From positions 62,001-126,000 of the forward strand of contig JADJPB010000009.1 in the NCBI GenBank assembly GCA_016713445.1: DNA of 64,000 bases, in the 5' to 3' direction. Positions 18,708-28,172 of this stretch are shown here, in pieces. The notes below the pieces were generated by a model. The model was not told the origin of the DNA and searched no databases. It saw only the letters and a list, made by a program, of their open reading frames with translations. The translations under genes and the position numbers were made by a program. How positions within the stretch are numbered: position 1 is the first letter of the stretch; each line of letters starts with the position of its first letter. This stretch comes from Bacteroidota bacterium. GTDB lineage: Bacteria; Bacteroidota; Bacteroidia; AKYH767-A; OLB10.

Positions 18708-20024
18708 TCAATGCTTCTTTTGTATGGAGGAATCAAAAGCCCCAGCTTGAATTTTCTGGTCTCCAATTAATTGAAAATATCGCGTACCGTTCGCTTTCCA
18801 ATAAACCAAAATATCATAAACGTTTCTGGTTTCATAATGACTTCCTTCAGTCTCTATAACTGAATATTGACTTTTACTGTCGAAGGTGATGTATCGGTAG
18901 TTATAATAACCTTGTTTGATGTATAGCGTCTTCTCATAAAATCCTGAAACCTCATTATATTCAAGTCTATATTTTTTTGAGGGTTGATAGTCGGTGAACT
19001 TACCGTCAATAAAATAGGAAAGGTTTGAATCATCTTCTATCGCTTTTAAACGAAATTTTACGTGTATATAATCACCTTCTAAATGAGCATCTCTTCCTTC
19101 ATAGATCTTAATGAGGAATTTGCCGTTGATATCTTCGTTTGTACTATATCTTTGAGTTCCAAGACGCAAATCGGGCTTTAAAACAGTGGTCATCTTTCCA
19201 TGGATGCTGTCTCTCTCAATGCGTTCAATGGACTGTGTGAGAAATTTGTTAGTGCGTAAATCCAAGATCCTGTATTCACTGCCAGCTTCCATTATATTAC
19301 CTTGTTCTAGATTGTAATCTAATTCTTCATTGCTCGCAAATAAGGGTTGGATATTTGTTAGTGATGTGGAAAAGTTAAAATTTTGAAGAATGGTAACTTT
19401 CAAATCCCCATAAGGATTTGAAAGGGCGATTCCTGTTGTATTGATTTTGAAATCTATTTCCTGATGTGTGTTTCGATACTCGATGACTGTTGCTCGATGT
19501 GCATTTCCCGAAATTTGAATCTTGGATTCTACTACCAAAAATCTTCTAGTGATAATGATGGAATCTGGATCATTCGTTGGAAATACTACCATTAAATAAT
19601 TTCCCGAAATTATAGGTTTCATTTGTGCGTTCGGAAAGATGAGTTGGTAATGCCAATAATCTTCTAAGGTATTAAGTGAATGCTTGTAGTCGCTGATTTG
19701 ATCCGTGTTGAACCCATCGATGAATTCATTTTCTGACAATTCACTCGATTTCCAATCGGGATCGCAATGGATGATGCGATAACTATAATCTTCAATTTCA
19801 TTGTCTAATAGATCAAATTGAAGTAGTAAAGTTTCTTCACTTTTTAACGTAAGTACTGGGTCACTTAAAGGTTCTCCATTTCGTTCCAGAATCACCGTTT
19901 TTATATTAGAATCATAGGTATAGTCTTCGTATTTCAAAAATCGGGCTGAATAGTAATCCGCGTCCGTTTGGGAAAAAGTAACAGCGTTTACCAAAAGAAG
20001 GATGAGGAGGTAAAGTAATCTCAT
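18708..20024 (-). CDS. T9SS plug-domain protein (formerly DUF5103)
   Basis: A 438-residue secreted beta-rich protein with a signal peptide (LLYLLILLLVNAVTFSQ). Typical family segments are YSYRIIHCDPDWKSSELSENEF, GNYLMVVF and the final region YNYRYITFDSKS and RYFQLIG. This family includes the plug protein seen bound to the SprA translocon of the type IX secretion system, where it closes the pore on the periplasmic side. That assignment comes from knowledge of the family. MRLLYLLI (20024) is the likely start; it overlaps the stop of the ABC-F gene by four bases. The window's many T9SS-sorted proteins fit a working system, although no other T9SS component is present here. Confidence 0.82.
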   Translation of the reverse strand: MRLLYLLILLLVNAVTFSQTDADYYSARFLKYEDYTYDSNIKTVILERNGEPLSDPVLTLKSEETLLLQFDLLDNEIEDYSYRIIHCDPDWKSSELSENEFIDGFNTDQISDYKHSLNTLEDYWHYQLIFPNAQMKPIISGNYLMVVFPTNDPDSIIITRRFLVVESKIQISGNAHRATVIEYRNTHQEIDFKINTTGIALSNPYGDLKVTILQNFNFSTSLTNIQPLFASNEELDYNLEQGNIMEAGSEYRILDLRTNKFLTQSIERIERDSIHGKMTTVLKPDLRLGTQRYSTNEDINGKFLIKIYEGRDAHLEGDYIHVKFRLKAIEDDSNLSYFIDGKFTDYQPSKKYRLEYNEVSGFYEKTLYIKQGYYNYRYITFDSKSQYSVIETEGSHYETRNVYDILVYWKANGTRYFQLIGDQKIQAGAFDSSIQKKH

Positions 20025-21958
20025 TCGTCGAGCTCTAGCAGTTTCAGGTAATAAGCTTCCCATTCAATTTCATGATGCTTTAGCTCGTGCACGCATTTCT
20101 CGAAATCCAATTGTAATTTTTTGTATTTTTCTTTGTCTTGAAAAATAGCTGGATCACTCATCTGTATGCTCAGCCGCTCGTGTTCTTTTTTAAGCAATGA
20201 AACTTGCTCTTCATGTTTTTTCGACAAGGATTCTAATCGCTGCCTCTCTTTCTTTTTTGCTTGTTCGTCGTTTTTTTTGTCAGGATAAATCTGAGTGGCT
20301 TTTTCTAACTTGTCTGCTTTTGCCAGTTTTTTTACTGGGATATCTTTAATGGCTTTGTTTATTTTTTGTTCCGCTTGCCAAACTTCAAATTCATGGTAGG
20401 TACCCGGGTACTCTTTTAATTCTTTGTTGTCAATATACCAAATTTTATTGGCAATTCTCGAGAGGAAATAACGGTCATGGGATACCACAATGTAGGTGCC
20501 TTCGTACTTATTTAATACTTCTACCAAAACATTCACACTTTGAATGTCAAGGTGATTTGTAGGCTCATCTAATAATAAAAAGTTGGCTTTGTCCAAGATG
20601 ACTTTAGCCAATGCTACTCTCGCTCTTTCGCCTCCTGAAAGTACTTTTATCTTTTTGAATACGTCATCGCCTTTAAATAAGAAAGCTCCTAATAAAGATC
20701 GCAAATAGGTGTCAGTTTCATCCGGAGCAGTTACTTGTAATTCTTCTAAAGGATGATTTTCTTTGTTGAGGCTTTCCAATTGATGTTGTGCATAGAAGGT
20801 CTCAACAACGTTGTAGGTCTCTTCACGATCGCCATCAAAATCTTCCTGTCCAGAAAGGAGTCGAAGTAAGGTCGATTTTCCTTTTCCGTTGGCTCCTATA
20901 AATGCAATTTTATCACCTCGGGTTATTTCTGCTGTCGTATTTTTTAACAATACATTGTCACCATAAGCTTTACTGCGAATATTTAATTTGCTGATGATTT
21001 TCCCAGGTTGTTTGTCAACGGCAAAGCGAATTTTAATCGCGGCTAAAGGTCCAGCAACTTCATCCACTTTTTCCAATTTCTCTAAGGCTTTTACCCGGGA
21101 TTGAACAGCTGTAGCCTTGGATGCTTTGGCTCTAAATCGTTCAATAAATTTTTCTTGCTCCTTGATGTAACGCTCTTGGTTTTTAAATGCGTTCATCTGA
21201 AGCTCTTTTCTTTCTTCTTTTTCGATGAGATAGTCGCTGTAGTTGCCTGTGTAGATGGTGAGCTTTTCGTATTCTAATTCTGCTATTTTGTTGACGATTT
21301 TATCAAGGAAATAACGATCGTGAGATACGATGATGACAGCGCCTTCGTAGTCGTGTAAATAACTTTCCAACCATTGAATCGATGGTAAGTCAAGGTGGTT
21401 GGTTGGCTCATCTAACAGTAATAAAGTGGGTTTTTGTAAAAGTGTTTTAGCAAGCATAACTCGCATCCGCCAGCCTCCGGAAAATTCTTTTAAAGGTCGT
21501 TTTAAATCTTCAGTGGTAAATCCTAGCCCCTCAAGAATGGCTTCTGCTTTGGATTGTAATTGATAGCCGTCTAACGATTCATATTCTGTCTGGAGCTTGT
21601 GGAGCTTGTTGAGTATTTCTTCACTGTGATCGTGCTCTAATTGCACTAAGATTTTTTCAATTTCAGCATGAACAATATTGGCTCGCTCAAAAGCTTCCAT
21701 CGCTACATCTAAAATGGAGTTGTCAGATAGGTAACTCAACAAATCTTGATTTAAGAAACCAATGATTAAGTCGTTGCGTTTTGAAATATCTCCACGGCTT
21801 GGAGTGTATTCTCCACTGATTACTCGGAGTAATGTTGATTTCCCAGTTCCATTCGCTCCAATCAATCCAATTTTTTCATTGGGCTTGATGTGCCAACTGA
21901 TGTCTTCAAATAAAACTCTGGATCCAAACTCTAATGCTATTTGCTGTAGTACGAACAC
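20021..21958 (-). CDS. ABC-F family ATPase
   Basis: A 645-residue soluble protein with two ABC ATPase domains and no membrane part. Domain 1 has Walker A GANGTGKST (about residue 35), signature EFSGGWRMR and Walker B LLLLDEPTNHLD. A charged linker follows (about 235-310). Domain 2 has GANGKGKST, LSGGERAR and LLLDEPTNHLD. A long charged coiled-coil tail (about 530-645) resembles Uup-type proteins. ABC-F proteins act on the ribosome in translation control or on stalled complexes; the subfamily is not certain from this alone. Gap of three bases from the upstream DUF2807 gene and overlap with the plug gene place it in one operon. Confidence 0.93.
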   Translation of the reverse strand: MFVLQQIALEFGSRVLFEDISWHIKPNEKIGLIGANGTGKSTLLRVISGEYTPSRGDISKRNDLIIGFLNQDLLSYLSDNSILDVAMEAFERANIVHAEIEKILVQLEHDHSEEILNKLHKLQTEYESLDGYQLQSKAEAILEGLGFTTEDLKRPLKEFSGGWRMRVMLAKTLLQKPTLLLLDEPTNHLDLPSIQWLESYLHDYEGAVIIVSHDRYFLDKIVNKIAELEYEKLTIYTGNYSDYLIEKEERKELQMNAFKNQERYIKEQEKFIERFRAKASKATAVQSRVKALEKLEKVDEVAGPLAAIKIRFAVDKQPGKIISKLNIRSKAYGDNVLLKNTTAEITRGDKIAFIGANGKGKSTLLRLLSGQEDFDGDREETYNVVETFYAQHQLESLNKENHPLEELQVTAPDETDTYLRSLLGAFLFKGDDVFKKIKVLSGGERARVALAKVILDKANFLLLDEPTNHLDIQSVNVLVEVLNKYEGTYIVVSHDRYFLSRIANKIWYIDNKELKEYPGTYHEFEVWQAEQKINKAIKDIPVKKLAKADKLEKATQIYPDKKNDEQAKKKERQRLESLSKKHEEQVSLLKKEHERLSIQMSDPAIFQDKEKYKKLQLDFEKCVHELKHHEIEWEAYYLKLLELDE

Positions 21959-21961
21959 GAT

Positions 21962-22696
21962 TTATAATTTAATGAGCTTTCCGCTTCCTGTAATTGATTG
22001 TTTGATGGTATTGGGATTTCCTTTGTAATATACATTTCCCGAATAGTCGATGTTGACTTCAAGTATGGTACTTGAATTTACATAGATTTGATTAGTGCCT
22101 TTGTTGTGCACGTAATTATTTACTCCAAGTAGTTTTTCGCAATTTAATACGCCAAAACCTGCATTGTAATTGTATTGCGTTCCGGCTTGTCCTTCTGCAT
22201 ACAGGTCACATGGACCCTTGTTGATAGCTAAAGTGGTAACGTTCGCATCTAGCTTTATTCGAAATGTACCCAAACTGTTGAAAGCATCAATTCTGAAATT
22301 GTCAACATGAATAGTGTCTATGCACGTTATGTTTCCACTTGAATTGTCAGCGTAAATCGTTCGTAGGTGGTTGGTCCAAATCTCTACTGTTAGTGTTGGA
22401 TTAAATTTGCGAACCCAATTGCATTTGTTGTCGTTGTAGATATATAGCAAACCGTTTTCTTCTCGAGTTCGAACATCTTTGATGAGTTTGTCACCGGCTG
22501 TAACACGCATTTTTGGGAAGTTGCTTTCGTAAAGTATTACATCTATATCATTCGTTAAATGGATACCAGAAATAGTTCCCAATGCTCGCTCTTCAGTAAC
22601 TACATCACCAGTTCCATGAAAGCAATCACAAAAATCAGAACAACTGCTAAACAGCAATGCGATGAACAAGATGGTGAGTAGATGTATCTTTTTCAT
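21962..22696 (-). CDS. DUF2807 (head GIN) domain lipoprotein
   Basis: A 244-residue lipoprotein. The N-terminus has a lipobox (LLFSSCSDFCDCFHG), then a GTGDVVTEER segment and the repetitive beta-helix-like DUF2807 domain. That domain begins with LGTISGIHLTNDIDVIL, and later has GSGKLIKL at the end. Such proteins are common in Bacteroidota; the function is unknown. MKKIHLLT at 22696 is the start; the longer frame upstream lies inside the preceding pagL-like gene. Separated from it by one base, so co-transcribed. Confidence 0.85.
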   Translation of the reverse strand: MKKIHLLTILFIALLFSSCSDFCDCFHGTGDVVTEERALGTISGIHLTNDIDVILYESNFPKMRVTAGDKLIKDVRTREENGLLYIYNDNKCNWVRKFNPTLTVEIWTNHLRTIYADNSSGNITCIDTIHVDNFRIDAFNSLGTFRIKLDANVTTLAINKGPCDLYAEGQAGTQYNYNAGFGVLNCEKLLGVNNYVHNKGTNQIYVNSSTILEVNIDYSGNVYYKGNPNTIKQSITGSGKLIKL

Positions 22697-22697
22697 G

Positions 22698-23812
22698 TTA
22701 GAATTTAAGTCCAAGTCCCCATTCAAAATAATCTGCTTTGCCAAAATGTGATTTGAGCCCAAAACTCACAAATGCTTTTTTGGCAATAGCATAACGAAGT
22801 AAAAGTCGGTTGTAAATATTTCCATCTTCTTTGTAACGATTGTAGGTGTACATTCCCATCTGAAAATATCCATCCCAGTTCCCCATCCTTATTCCTGCTG
22901 ATCCAAAAATTCCTGATCGAATGGTGTTCGCAAAATATGAATGCCCCTCCGCTTTTTCCTCTAACTGGAAGGGTAACGATCGATCAATCGTACCTTCAAT
23001 CCCGCCGCCAATAAATCCTTTTCGATGTAAAGGATGATGGTACTGGATGTGAAGAATATTTACAGAATATTTGTCGCCATTAGGTGGATAAACTTCTTTT
23101 ACAGCAATGGCCAAAGTAGCTGTGAACTCACGTTTTCTTTTTTGAATTTCATCCTGTGGAACTTTGCCAACAACAGGTTCTCCGATATAATAGATAGCTC
23201 CAATATTTAAAGAAGGTAAATTGATGCCAAGGTTGGGTTTACGAAAGGAACCATTGGAGAAATGTGCGAAATCGATACCTGTATTGAATTGGAAGTTTTT
23301 GCTTGTCAAAAATTGGAAGCGTATACCTGTATTTACAACTCCATTTAGATGAGTACCAATAGCTAGGTTTTGTAGTTGTCAGAAACATGGAAGGGCTTTT
23401 CAACAAATCCAATTCCAATACCTACTTTGACTCCCATTCGTAGTCTGTTTTTTCGAATTAATGGATAAATTACTTGTCCAAAGAGTGATTGACCTTGTCC
23501 GAGTTCTTCTTGGTTGCCAAAATCAAAATACTTATAACCTATTCCATATTGTGGGTAGTTGTAATCGCTGTGCCATGATTTTGATCCATCTACAGTTTTC
23601 AAAAAACTGAGTTCTACTTCTGTTGAAAAGTGCCTTTGCAAGTGGATCATTGCAGGACGATGAGCGATGATGAAACCCCTATGTATGTTCACACCAATCG
23701 ACCAATGGCCAGGTGCTATTTGTGTATCTGTTTGTGAATTAGCTTCTTGGTGAAAAGCTAGGAAGCATAAACAACAGATACAAATCCGTAAAGTGAACGA
23801 TAGGATTTTCAT
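22698..23812 (-). CDS. Acyloxyacyl hydrolase (PagL-like lipid A 3-O-deacylase), frame break
   Basis: About 371 residues after repair, longer than classical PagL. A signal peptide (MKILSFTLRICICCLCFLAF) is followed by beta-barrel strands. The PagL active-site motif is seen in IDFAHFSNGSFRKPNLGIN (His and Ser of the HxSN-type motif). PagL enzymes remove the 3-O-acyl chain of lipid A in the outer membrane. The frames change at a T4 run (23368-23371); one extra base restores HVSDNYKNLAIGTHLNGVVNTG. The start at 23812 fits a -7 box eight bases upstream. First gene of the operon that continues through DUF2807, ABC-F and plug. Confidence 0.8.
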
Positions 23813-23820
23813 TAGAGGTG

Positions 23821-23828
23821 CAAAGTTA
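23821..23828 (-). promoter_or_regulatory. -7 box for the pagL-like operon
   Basis: The minus strand reads TAACTTTG, a perfect TAnnTTTG match, eight bases before the ATG at 23812. It implies a very short leader. No -33 TTTG was found at the expected spacing. Confidence 0.45.
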
Positions 23829-23916
23829 AAAAATGAACCCATAATTTGTCTGAAATAACTTTCAGCTTGTGAAAGACTCATCGAACAAACAGGAATAGAG
23901 GAGTCCTATTCTTCTC

Positions 23917-23924
23917 TATTTTTG
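23917..23924 (+). promoter_or_regulatory. -7 box directly before mazG
   Basis: TATTTTTG matches TAnnTTTG, four bases before ATG 23929 and thirteen before the in-frame ATG 23938. It implies a leaderless or near-leaderless transcript. Confidence 0.4.
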
Positions 23925-23928
23925 GTGG

Positions 23929-24708
23929 ATGACATCAATGCAGGAGAAATTACAGGCTTTCGAGCGTTTATTGAGGATTATGGATGAGTTAAGGGCTAAA
24001 TGTCCTTGGGATAAAAAGCAAACGATGCAAACCCTTCGTCATCTCACCATTGAGGAGGTTTATGAATTAGCAGACGCCATTTTAGAGAATGATCAGGGAG
24101 AAGTGAAGAAGGAATTAGGAGATATTTTATTGCATATAGTTTTTTACTGTAAGATGGGCAGCGAGTCGAGTGATTACGATATCACCAGTGTAATTAATTC
24201 TCTTTGTGAAAAGCTCATCCATCGTCATCCGCATATTTATGGAGATGTCGTGGTTGGAAGCGAAGAGGAGGTAAGTCAGAACTGGGAAAAGCTAAAGTTA
24301 AAGGAAGGAAATGATTCTGTGTTGAGTGGTGTTCCTGTCTCACTACCTGCTTTGGTAAAGTCGATGCGGATTCAGGAAAAAGCACGAGCCGCTGGATTCG
24401 ATTGGGAGGAACCCCATCAAGTTTGGGATAAAGTGAAGGAGGAGATGGACGAATTTTACGAAGAAGTGAAAAATGGAAATCAACAAAAAATGGAGCAAGA
24501 ACTGGGTGATCTTTTGTTTTCACTCGTCAATTATGCGCGTTTCTTAAAATTAAATCCCGACGAAGCGCTGGAACGAACAAATAAAAAATTCATTCGTCGT
24601 TTTCAATACATGGAGGGAAAGGTAAAAGAGGCAGGGAAAAAGTTGGAAGATTTGAATTTGGCCGAGATGGACGTGTATTGGAATGAAGCTAAAGGATTGG
24701 GACTTTAA
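23929..24708 (+). CDS. mazG: Nucleoside triphosphate pyrophosphohydrolase MazG
   Basis: A 259-residue protein with two MazG (all-alpha NTP-PPase) domains, at about 15-115 and 140-250. The first has KCPWDKKQTMQTLRHLTIEEVYELADAI. The acidic Mg-binding helices EEVYE and VKKELGDILLHI are clear, and the second domain has KVKEEMDEFYEEV and MEQELGDLLFSL. MazG hydrolyses NTPs to NMP and pyrophosphate, for house-cleaning and alarmone control. Start at 23929 or the second Met at 23938; the -7 box lies so close that either is possible. Two bases before the PAP2 gene, so the two are an operon. Confidence 0.95.
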   Translation: MTSMQEKLQAFERLLRIMDELRAKCPWDKKQTMQTLRHLTIEEVYELADAILENDQGEVKKELGDILLHIVFYCKMGSESSDYDITSVINSLCEKLIHRHPHIYGDVVVGSEEEVSQNWEKLKLKEGNDSVLSGVPVSLPALVKSMRIQEKARAAGFDWEEPHQVWDKVKEEMDEFYEEVKNGNQQKMEQELGDLLFSLVNYARFLKLNPDEALERTNKKFIRRFQYMEGKVKEAGKKLEDLNLAEMDVYWNEAKGLGL

Positions 24709-24710
24709 AG

Positions 24711-25513
24711 ATGAAGTGGACTGGAAAGAGTTTTATTGTATGTATGCTGTTGGTCTGGTATTCGTTAAATTCTTACGCTCAAACCGATAGTCTGCCATCA
24801 TTGAATAAAGGGTATTTTAAATCCTATTTAAAAGATACACGCGATTTATTTTGTTTCCACGTGAAATTAAAAAACAAGATTGGGTTTTTATTTCAACGTC
24901 TATTATAGCTACTGGTCTTTCTTTTTATTTTGATGAAGAAATTGAAAATGTATTTCGTGAAAGTAATTTTAGGACCAAAAATCATCTTCCAATTGATTAT
25001 ACATTGGGCGCTGTAGGAAACGGAATTTATCCGCTTGCCGCTGCTGCCACGCTTTATCTTGTCGGTAAACAAAGAGAAAATGAATATTGGGTTTGGCTTT
25101 CGATGCTTCAACTAAAAACTGTAGGTCTCGCCGCTGGATTTAGTCGTGTGCCAAAATATATTGCTCAACGTCATCGTCCTAATTTAGAATCGAAAGTCAT
25201 TAACGCATGGAATTGGGAGGGGCCATTAAATGGTTTTTCAGGAAATTATTCATTTACGAGTGGACATTCATTCATCGCTTTTTCTTGGGCGAGTGTAACA
25301 GCAAGTGCTTGTAAGGAAAATAAATTACTCGTGGTTGGACTCTATACCTTGGCTTCACTAGTAGGAATTTCTCGTGTTTATCAAGGCGAGCATTGGGCAA
25401 GTGATGTAGTGGCGGGTGCCGCGATGGGCTATGCCTTTGGTAAACTGAGTTACCGTTTGCAAACCAGAAATTGGACGGTTCGAAAAAGGCCATCTAGAAA
25501 AATAGAAAATTGA
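24711..25513 (+). CDS. PAP2-family phosphatase, frame break
   Basis: About 267 residues after repair. A signal peptide (ending SYAQTD) is followed by several hydrophobic helices. The three PAP2 motifs are present: KYIAQRHRP (KX6RP), FTSGHSF in place of the usual PSGH, and SRVYQGEHWASDV (SRX5HX3D). The family removes phosphate from lipid substrates such as undecaprenyl diphosphate or phosphatidate; the substrate is unknown here. The frames change around 24848-24855 in TTATTTTGTTTCC; one more T gives DLFxFPREIKKQDW. Follows mazG by two bases. Confidence 0.85.
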
Positions 25514-25525
25514 ATTAATTAAAAG

Positions 25526-25533
25526 TAGATTTG
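25526..25533 (+). promoter_or_regulatory. -7 box directly before the redoxin gene
   Basis: TAGATTTG matches TAnnTTTG and is four bases before the ATG at 25538, suggesting a leaderless transcript, as for the 17455 and 23929 genes. Confidence 0.4.
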
Positions 25534-25537
25534 TAAA

Positions 25538-26017
25538 ATGTTAAAAGTAGCTGATAAAGTGCCGGTGGTTTCCTTGATGGATACGGAGCGAAGTGAGTGT
25601 ACAAACGCGAGTATTGACGGTAAAATCACTTTGTTTTTATTTTTTCCTGCCGCTTTTACGAGCACATGTACAGCTGAGCTCTGCTCTGTGAGAGATGATA
25701 TTTCTCGATACCAAAATATAAATATGCAGGTTTTTGGAATTTCTACGGATGCACTTTTTACGTTGAAAAAGTACAAGGAGGAAGAACAATTGAACTTTGA
25801 ATTGCTTTCTGATTTTAACAAAGATGTAAGCAGAGCTTTCGATTCGTTATACGAAGTATTTAAGTATAACATGAAAGGCGTTTCTAAACGATCGGCAATC
25901 ATCATCGATGAAAAAGGTATCATTCAATATATTGAAGTTTTGGAAAATGCATCCCATATACCCAATTTCAACTTAATAAATCAAAAATTAGAAGAGTTAA
26001 GCACAAAATTAATTTAG
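25538..26017 (+). CDS. Peroxiredoxin (AhpC/TSA-type redoxin)
   Basis: A 159-residue thioredoxin-fold protein of the peroxiredoxin family (AhpE/BCP-like). The peroxidatic site is PAAFTSTCTAELCSVRDD, where Thr and Cys of the PxxxTxxC motif are in place (Cys about residue 46). A second cysteine five residues later suggests a BCP-like resolving residue. The C-terminal part has KRSAIIIDEKGIIQYIEV. It would reduce peroxides using thioredoxin. Intact, probably monocistronic. Confidence 0.9.
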   Translation: MLKVADKVPVVSLMDTERSECTNASIDGKITLFLFFPAAFTSTCTAELCSVRDDISRYQNINMQVFGISTDALFTLKKYKEEEQLNFELLSDFNKDVSRAFDSLYEVFKYNMKGVSKRSAIIIDEKGIIQYIEVLENASHIPNFNLINQKLEELSTKLI

Positions 26018-26064
26018 GAAAATGAAAATTCGTACAATTTCTTCATAAATCGCTCCTAAACAAA

Positions 26065-26072
26065 TATCTTTG
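26065..26072 (+). promoter_or_regulatory. -7 box for the T9SS protein at 26090
   Basis: TATCTTTG matches TAnnTTTG, 17 bases before ATG 26090. It supports the start used to rebuild the signal peptide. Confidence 0.45.
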
Positions 26073-26089
26073 ATCAATAAATAAAAAAT

Positions 26090-27177
26090 ATGAAAAAGTC
26101 TTTACAATTCTATTGAGCTTGCTATTTCCTTTGTTAGTTTCTGCTCAAATCACCATTACCAGTGCCGATTTACCAAGCTCAGGAGATCAAATTCAGTTTA
26201 GTCAAGCTGCAATTACTACTCCTGTAGACGTTACACTTACAGGTGCGAATTATTCGTGGGACTTTTCAATGTTGCAACATACCTCACAGGACGTTGACAC
26301 TTTTTTGACAGTACTTTCTACGCCTTTAGTGTATGCATTCGTGTTTGGATTTAACTCGAATCAAGCTATGCGCGGAGTGGATTTGTCAGCCGTACCGCAA
26401 GTGCCTATCTCAGATGTGTATGGTTTTTTTAATAAGAGCTCTAGCAATTATAAGCAAACAGGATATGGTGCAAGTATCAGCGGAATTACAACTCCTATTT
26501 CTTTCAATAATCACGATATCATCTATGATTTCCCTGTAAATTTTGGAAATATAGATTCTTCGGATAGTGATTATTCTATTATTATTCCTGGACTTGCTAC
26601 TGCTATCGGAAGTCAACATCGCGTAAATATTGTGGATGGTTGGGGAAATATTACAACTCCCTATGGTACGTTTAGCGCACTACGTATTGTGTCCACTTTA
26701 ACTGGAGAAGATTCTGTTTATTTAGATACACTTGGTTTTGGTTTCAGTGCACCTCGTCAACTAACGCGCGAGTATAAGTGGTTGGCTGCAGGTCAGGATA
26801 TCCCTATTTTGCAAATTAATACTTCTGAATTTCTCGGAAATGAAACAGTAACGTTGATAAAGTATCGTGATAGTTTGCGCATTCCTACAGCACTTCAAGA
26901 AATTCGTGTTGAGGATCTACAGCTTTCTTTAAGTCCGAATCCATCAAACGGAAAAGAGATTTATTTGAATTCGGTTTCGGCAAAAGGTGAAGAATTGAAT
27001 TGCGCTATTTATTCATTAGATGGTCGATTGGTTCATAACCAACGCTTGACTATTTCACCAGAAAAGCAAAAAACTCAATTGGGTAATGGCGATTTAGAAT
27101 TGTTGGCTGGAAGCTATGTAGTAATTATAAGTAATTCATCATCATCTAGTTCAATTAAATTAATCGTTCAAAATTAG
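26090..27177 (+). CDS. Secreted protein with T9SS type A sorting domain, frame break in the signal peptide
   Basis: About 362 residues after repair. The ATG at 26090 opens MKKSLQFY then stops; the next frame gives LSLLFPLLVSAQ, so one T missing near 26110 restores a complete signal peptide. The mature part is beta-rich and recognisably similar in style to other secreted Bacteroidota proteins (TSADLPSSGDQIQFSQ), but no enzymatic motif is seen. The C-terminal sorting domain (about 285-362) has LSPNPSNG, YSLDGRLVHNQ and a final strand SSIKLIVQN. Function unknown; exported by the T9SS. Confidence 0.8.
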
Positions 27178-27225
27178 CTTTTTTGGAAAGTGAAACTCAT
27201 TGTTTCTCTTTTCAAAAGGAAGGAG

Positions 27226-27233
27226 TATATTTG
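27226..27233 (+). promoter_or_regulatory. -7 box of the tRNA-Leu gene
   Basis: TATATTTG, a perfect TAnnTTTG match, about 37 bases before the first base of the mature tRNA. A TTG at 27200-27202 is a weak -33 candidate with a slightly long spacer. Confidence 0.55.
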
Positions 27234-27270
27234 CATCCCTCTAATTTAGTTTACAATTTTTCATTCACCT

Positions 27271-27354
27271 GCCCAGGTGGCGAAATTGGCAGACGCGCCA
27301 CTTTGAGGGGGTGGCGCCGGTAACGGTGTGCGAGTTCGACTCTCGTCTTGGGCA
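27271..27354 (+). tRNA. tRNA-Leu (anticodon GAG)
   Basis: 84 bases. Acceptor stem GCCCAGG pairs with CTTGGGC (one G-U), with discriminator A. The D-arm has TGGCGAAATTGGCAGACGC, a long variable arm GCCGGTAACGGTG marks a class II tRNA, and the T-loop GAGTTCGACTC is canonical. The anticodon loop is TTGAGGG, so the anticodon is GAG (codons CUC/CUU). CCA is not encoded. Confidence 0.95.
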
Positions 27355-27414
27355 CTATTGAGCTGTAAAATGTCAGCTCCTTTTCTTTTTTCAATAAAAT
27401 ATATTTTTTTATCA

Positions 27415-27475
27415 TTTCTCCGTGAATTCTCCGTGCCTCCGCTCCTCCGTGCCTGCCTGCAGCAAGCAGGGTAAA
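27415..27475. repeat. Short CTCCGTGCCTCCG-type intergenic repeat with hairpin
   Basis: CTCCGTG recurs three times in slightly changed form, followed by CCTGCCTGCAGCAAGCAGG, which can fold as a small hairpin. Non-coding, just downstream of the tRNA. Confidence 0.55.
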
Positions 27476-27521
27476 AAAATTAAAGTTTGATTAGTAAAAT
27501 ATAAGTTGAAGAAGGATAATA

Positions 27522-28172
27522 TTATTTTCTATTTTTCTCAACGGAATTACTCCCAGTAAATAAATAAAGAATCGCTAATAAGCAGCTTAAGCCAATTGTT
27601 AATCCCCATGTACTCGGATAATCTGTTGGATGTAAAATTCGATTAGCAATGTCTTTTGTTATTTCTAAAGGCATTCTGAATATATCCCAACTGTTGTATC
27701 GTTCAAACCGACCTAAGTAAACACCAAAACTTCCTAATAAAATTGAGCCGAGAACAAAGGTAATTCCTACCCAATTTGAATGTAACTTTTCTACTATTTT
27801 GTGCATGCTTCGCAATGAAAAAAGTCCCAATAGTAATCCAGAAATTGCAAAAGATAAGATGAGAAGTAAATCAAACCACTCAGGCATTCCAACTATTTTA
27901 TGAAGATGGAAAAGGTCGGTAAGGATATATAAAGCATTCGGAAAAAATAAAAGCCACAATGGAGCTATCACCCAAAATTGCCAATGATCAATGTCTTTCT
28001 TTTTTAATTCCATCAAGGTGCTGATGCCAAAAGGTATGTAGGCTAGAAATAAATTCCAAACTAAGAAAATGAAATGTAATTGCCCGGTTACACTAATTCT
28101 AAAAATCAGTAACCCTAAACTTAATAAGCATAATAAATGCAGTGCTACTTGTTTTTGATGGAAGGATCGCAT
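27522..28172 (-). CDS. DUF1361 family membrane protein
   Basis: A 216-residue integral membrane protein with about six to seven hydrophobic helices. Typical DUF1361 segments are LVWNLFLAYIPFGIS, LWLLFFPNALYILTDLFHL and FGVYLGRFERYNSWDI. Biochemical function unknown. Alone on its strand between the tRNA gene and the palindrome-bearing spacer. Confidence 0.88.
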   Translation of the reverse strand: MRSFHQKQVALHLLCLLSLGLLIFRISVTGQLHFIFLVWNLFLAYIPFGISTLMELKKKDIDHWQFWVIAPLWLLFFPNALYILTDLFHLHKIVGMPEWFDLLLILSFAISGLLLGLFSLRSMHKIVEKLHSNWVGITFVLGSILLGSFGVYLGRFERYNSWDIFRMPLEITKDIANRILHPTDYPSTWGLTIGLSCLLAILYLFTGSNSVEKNRK

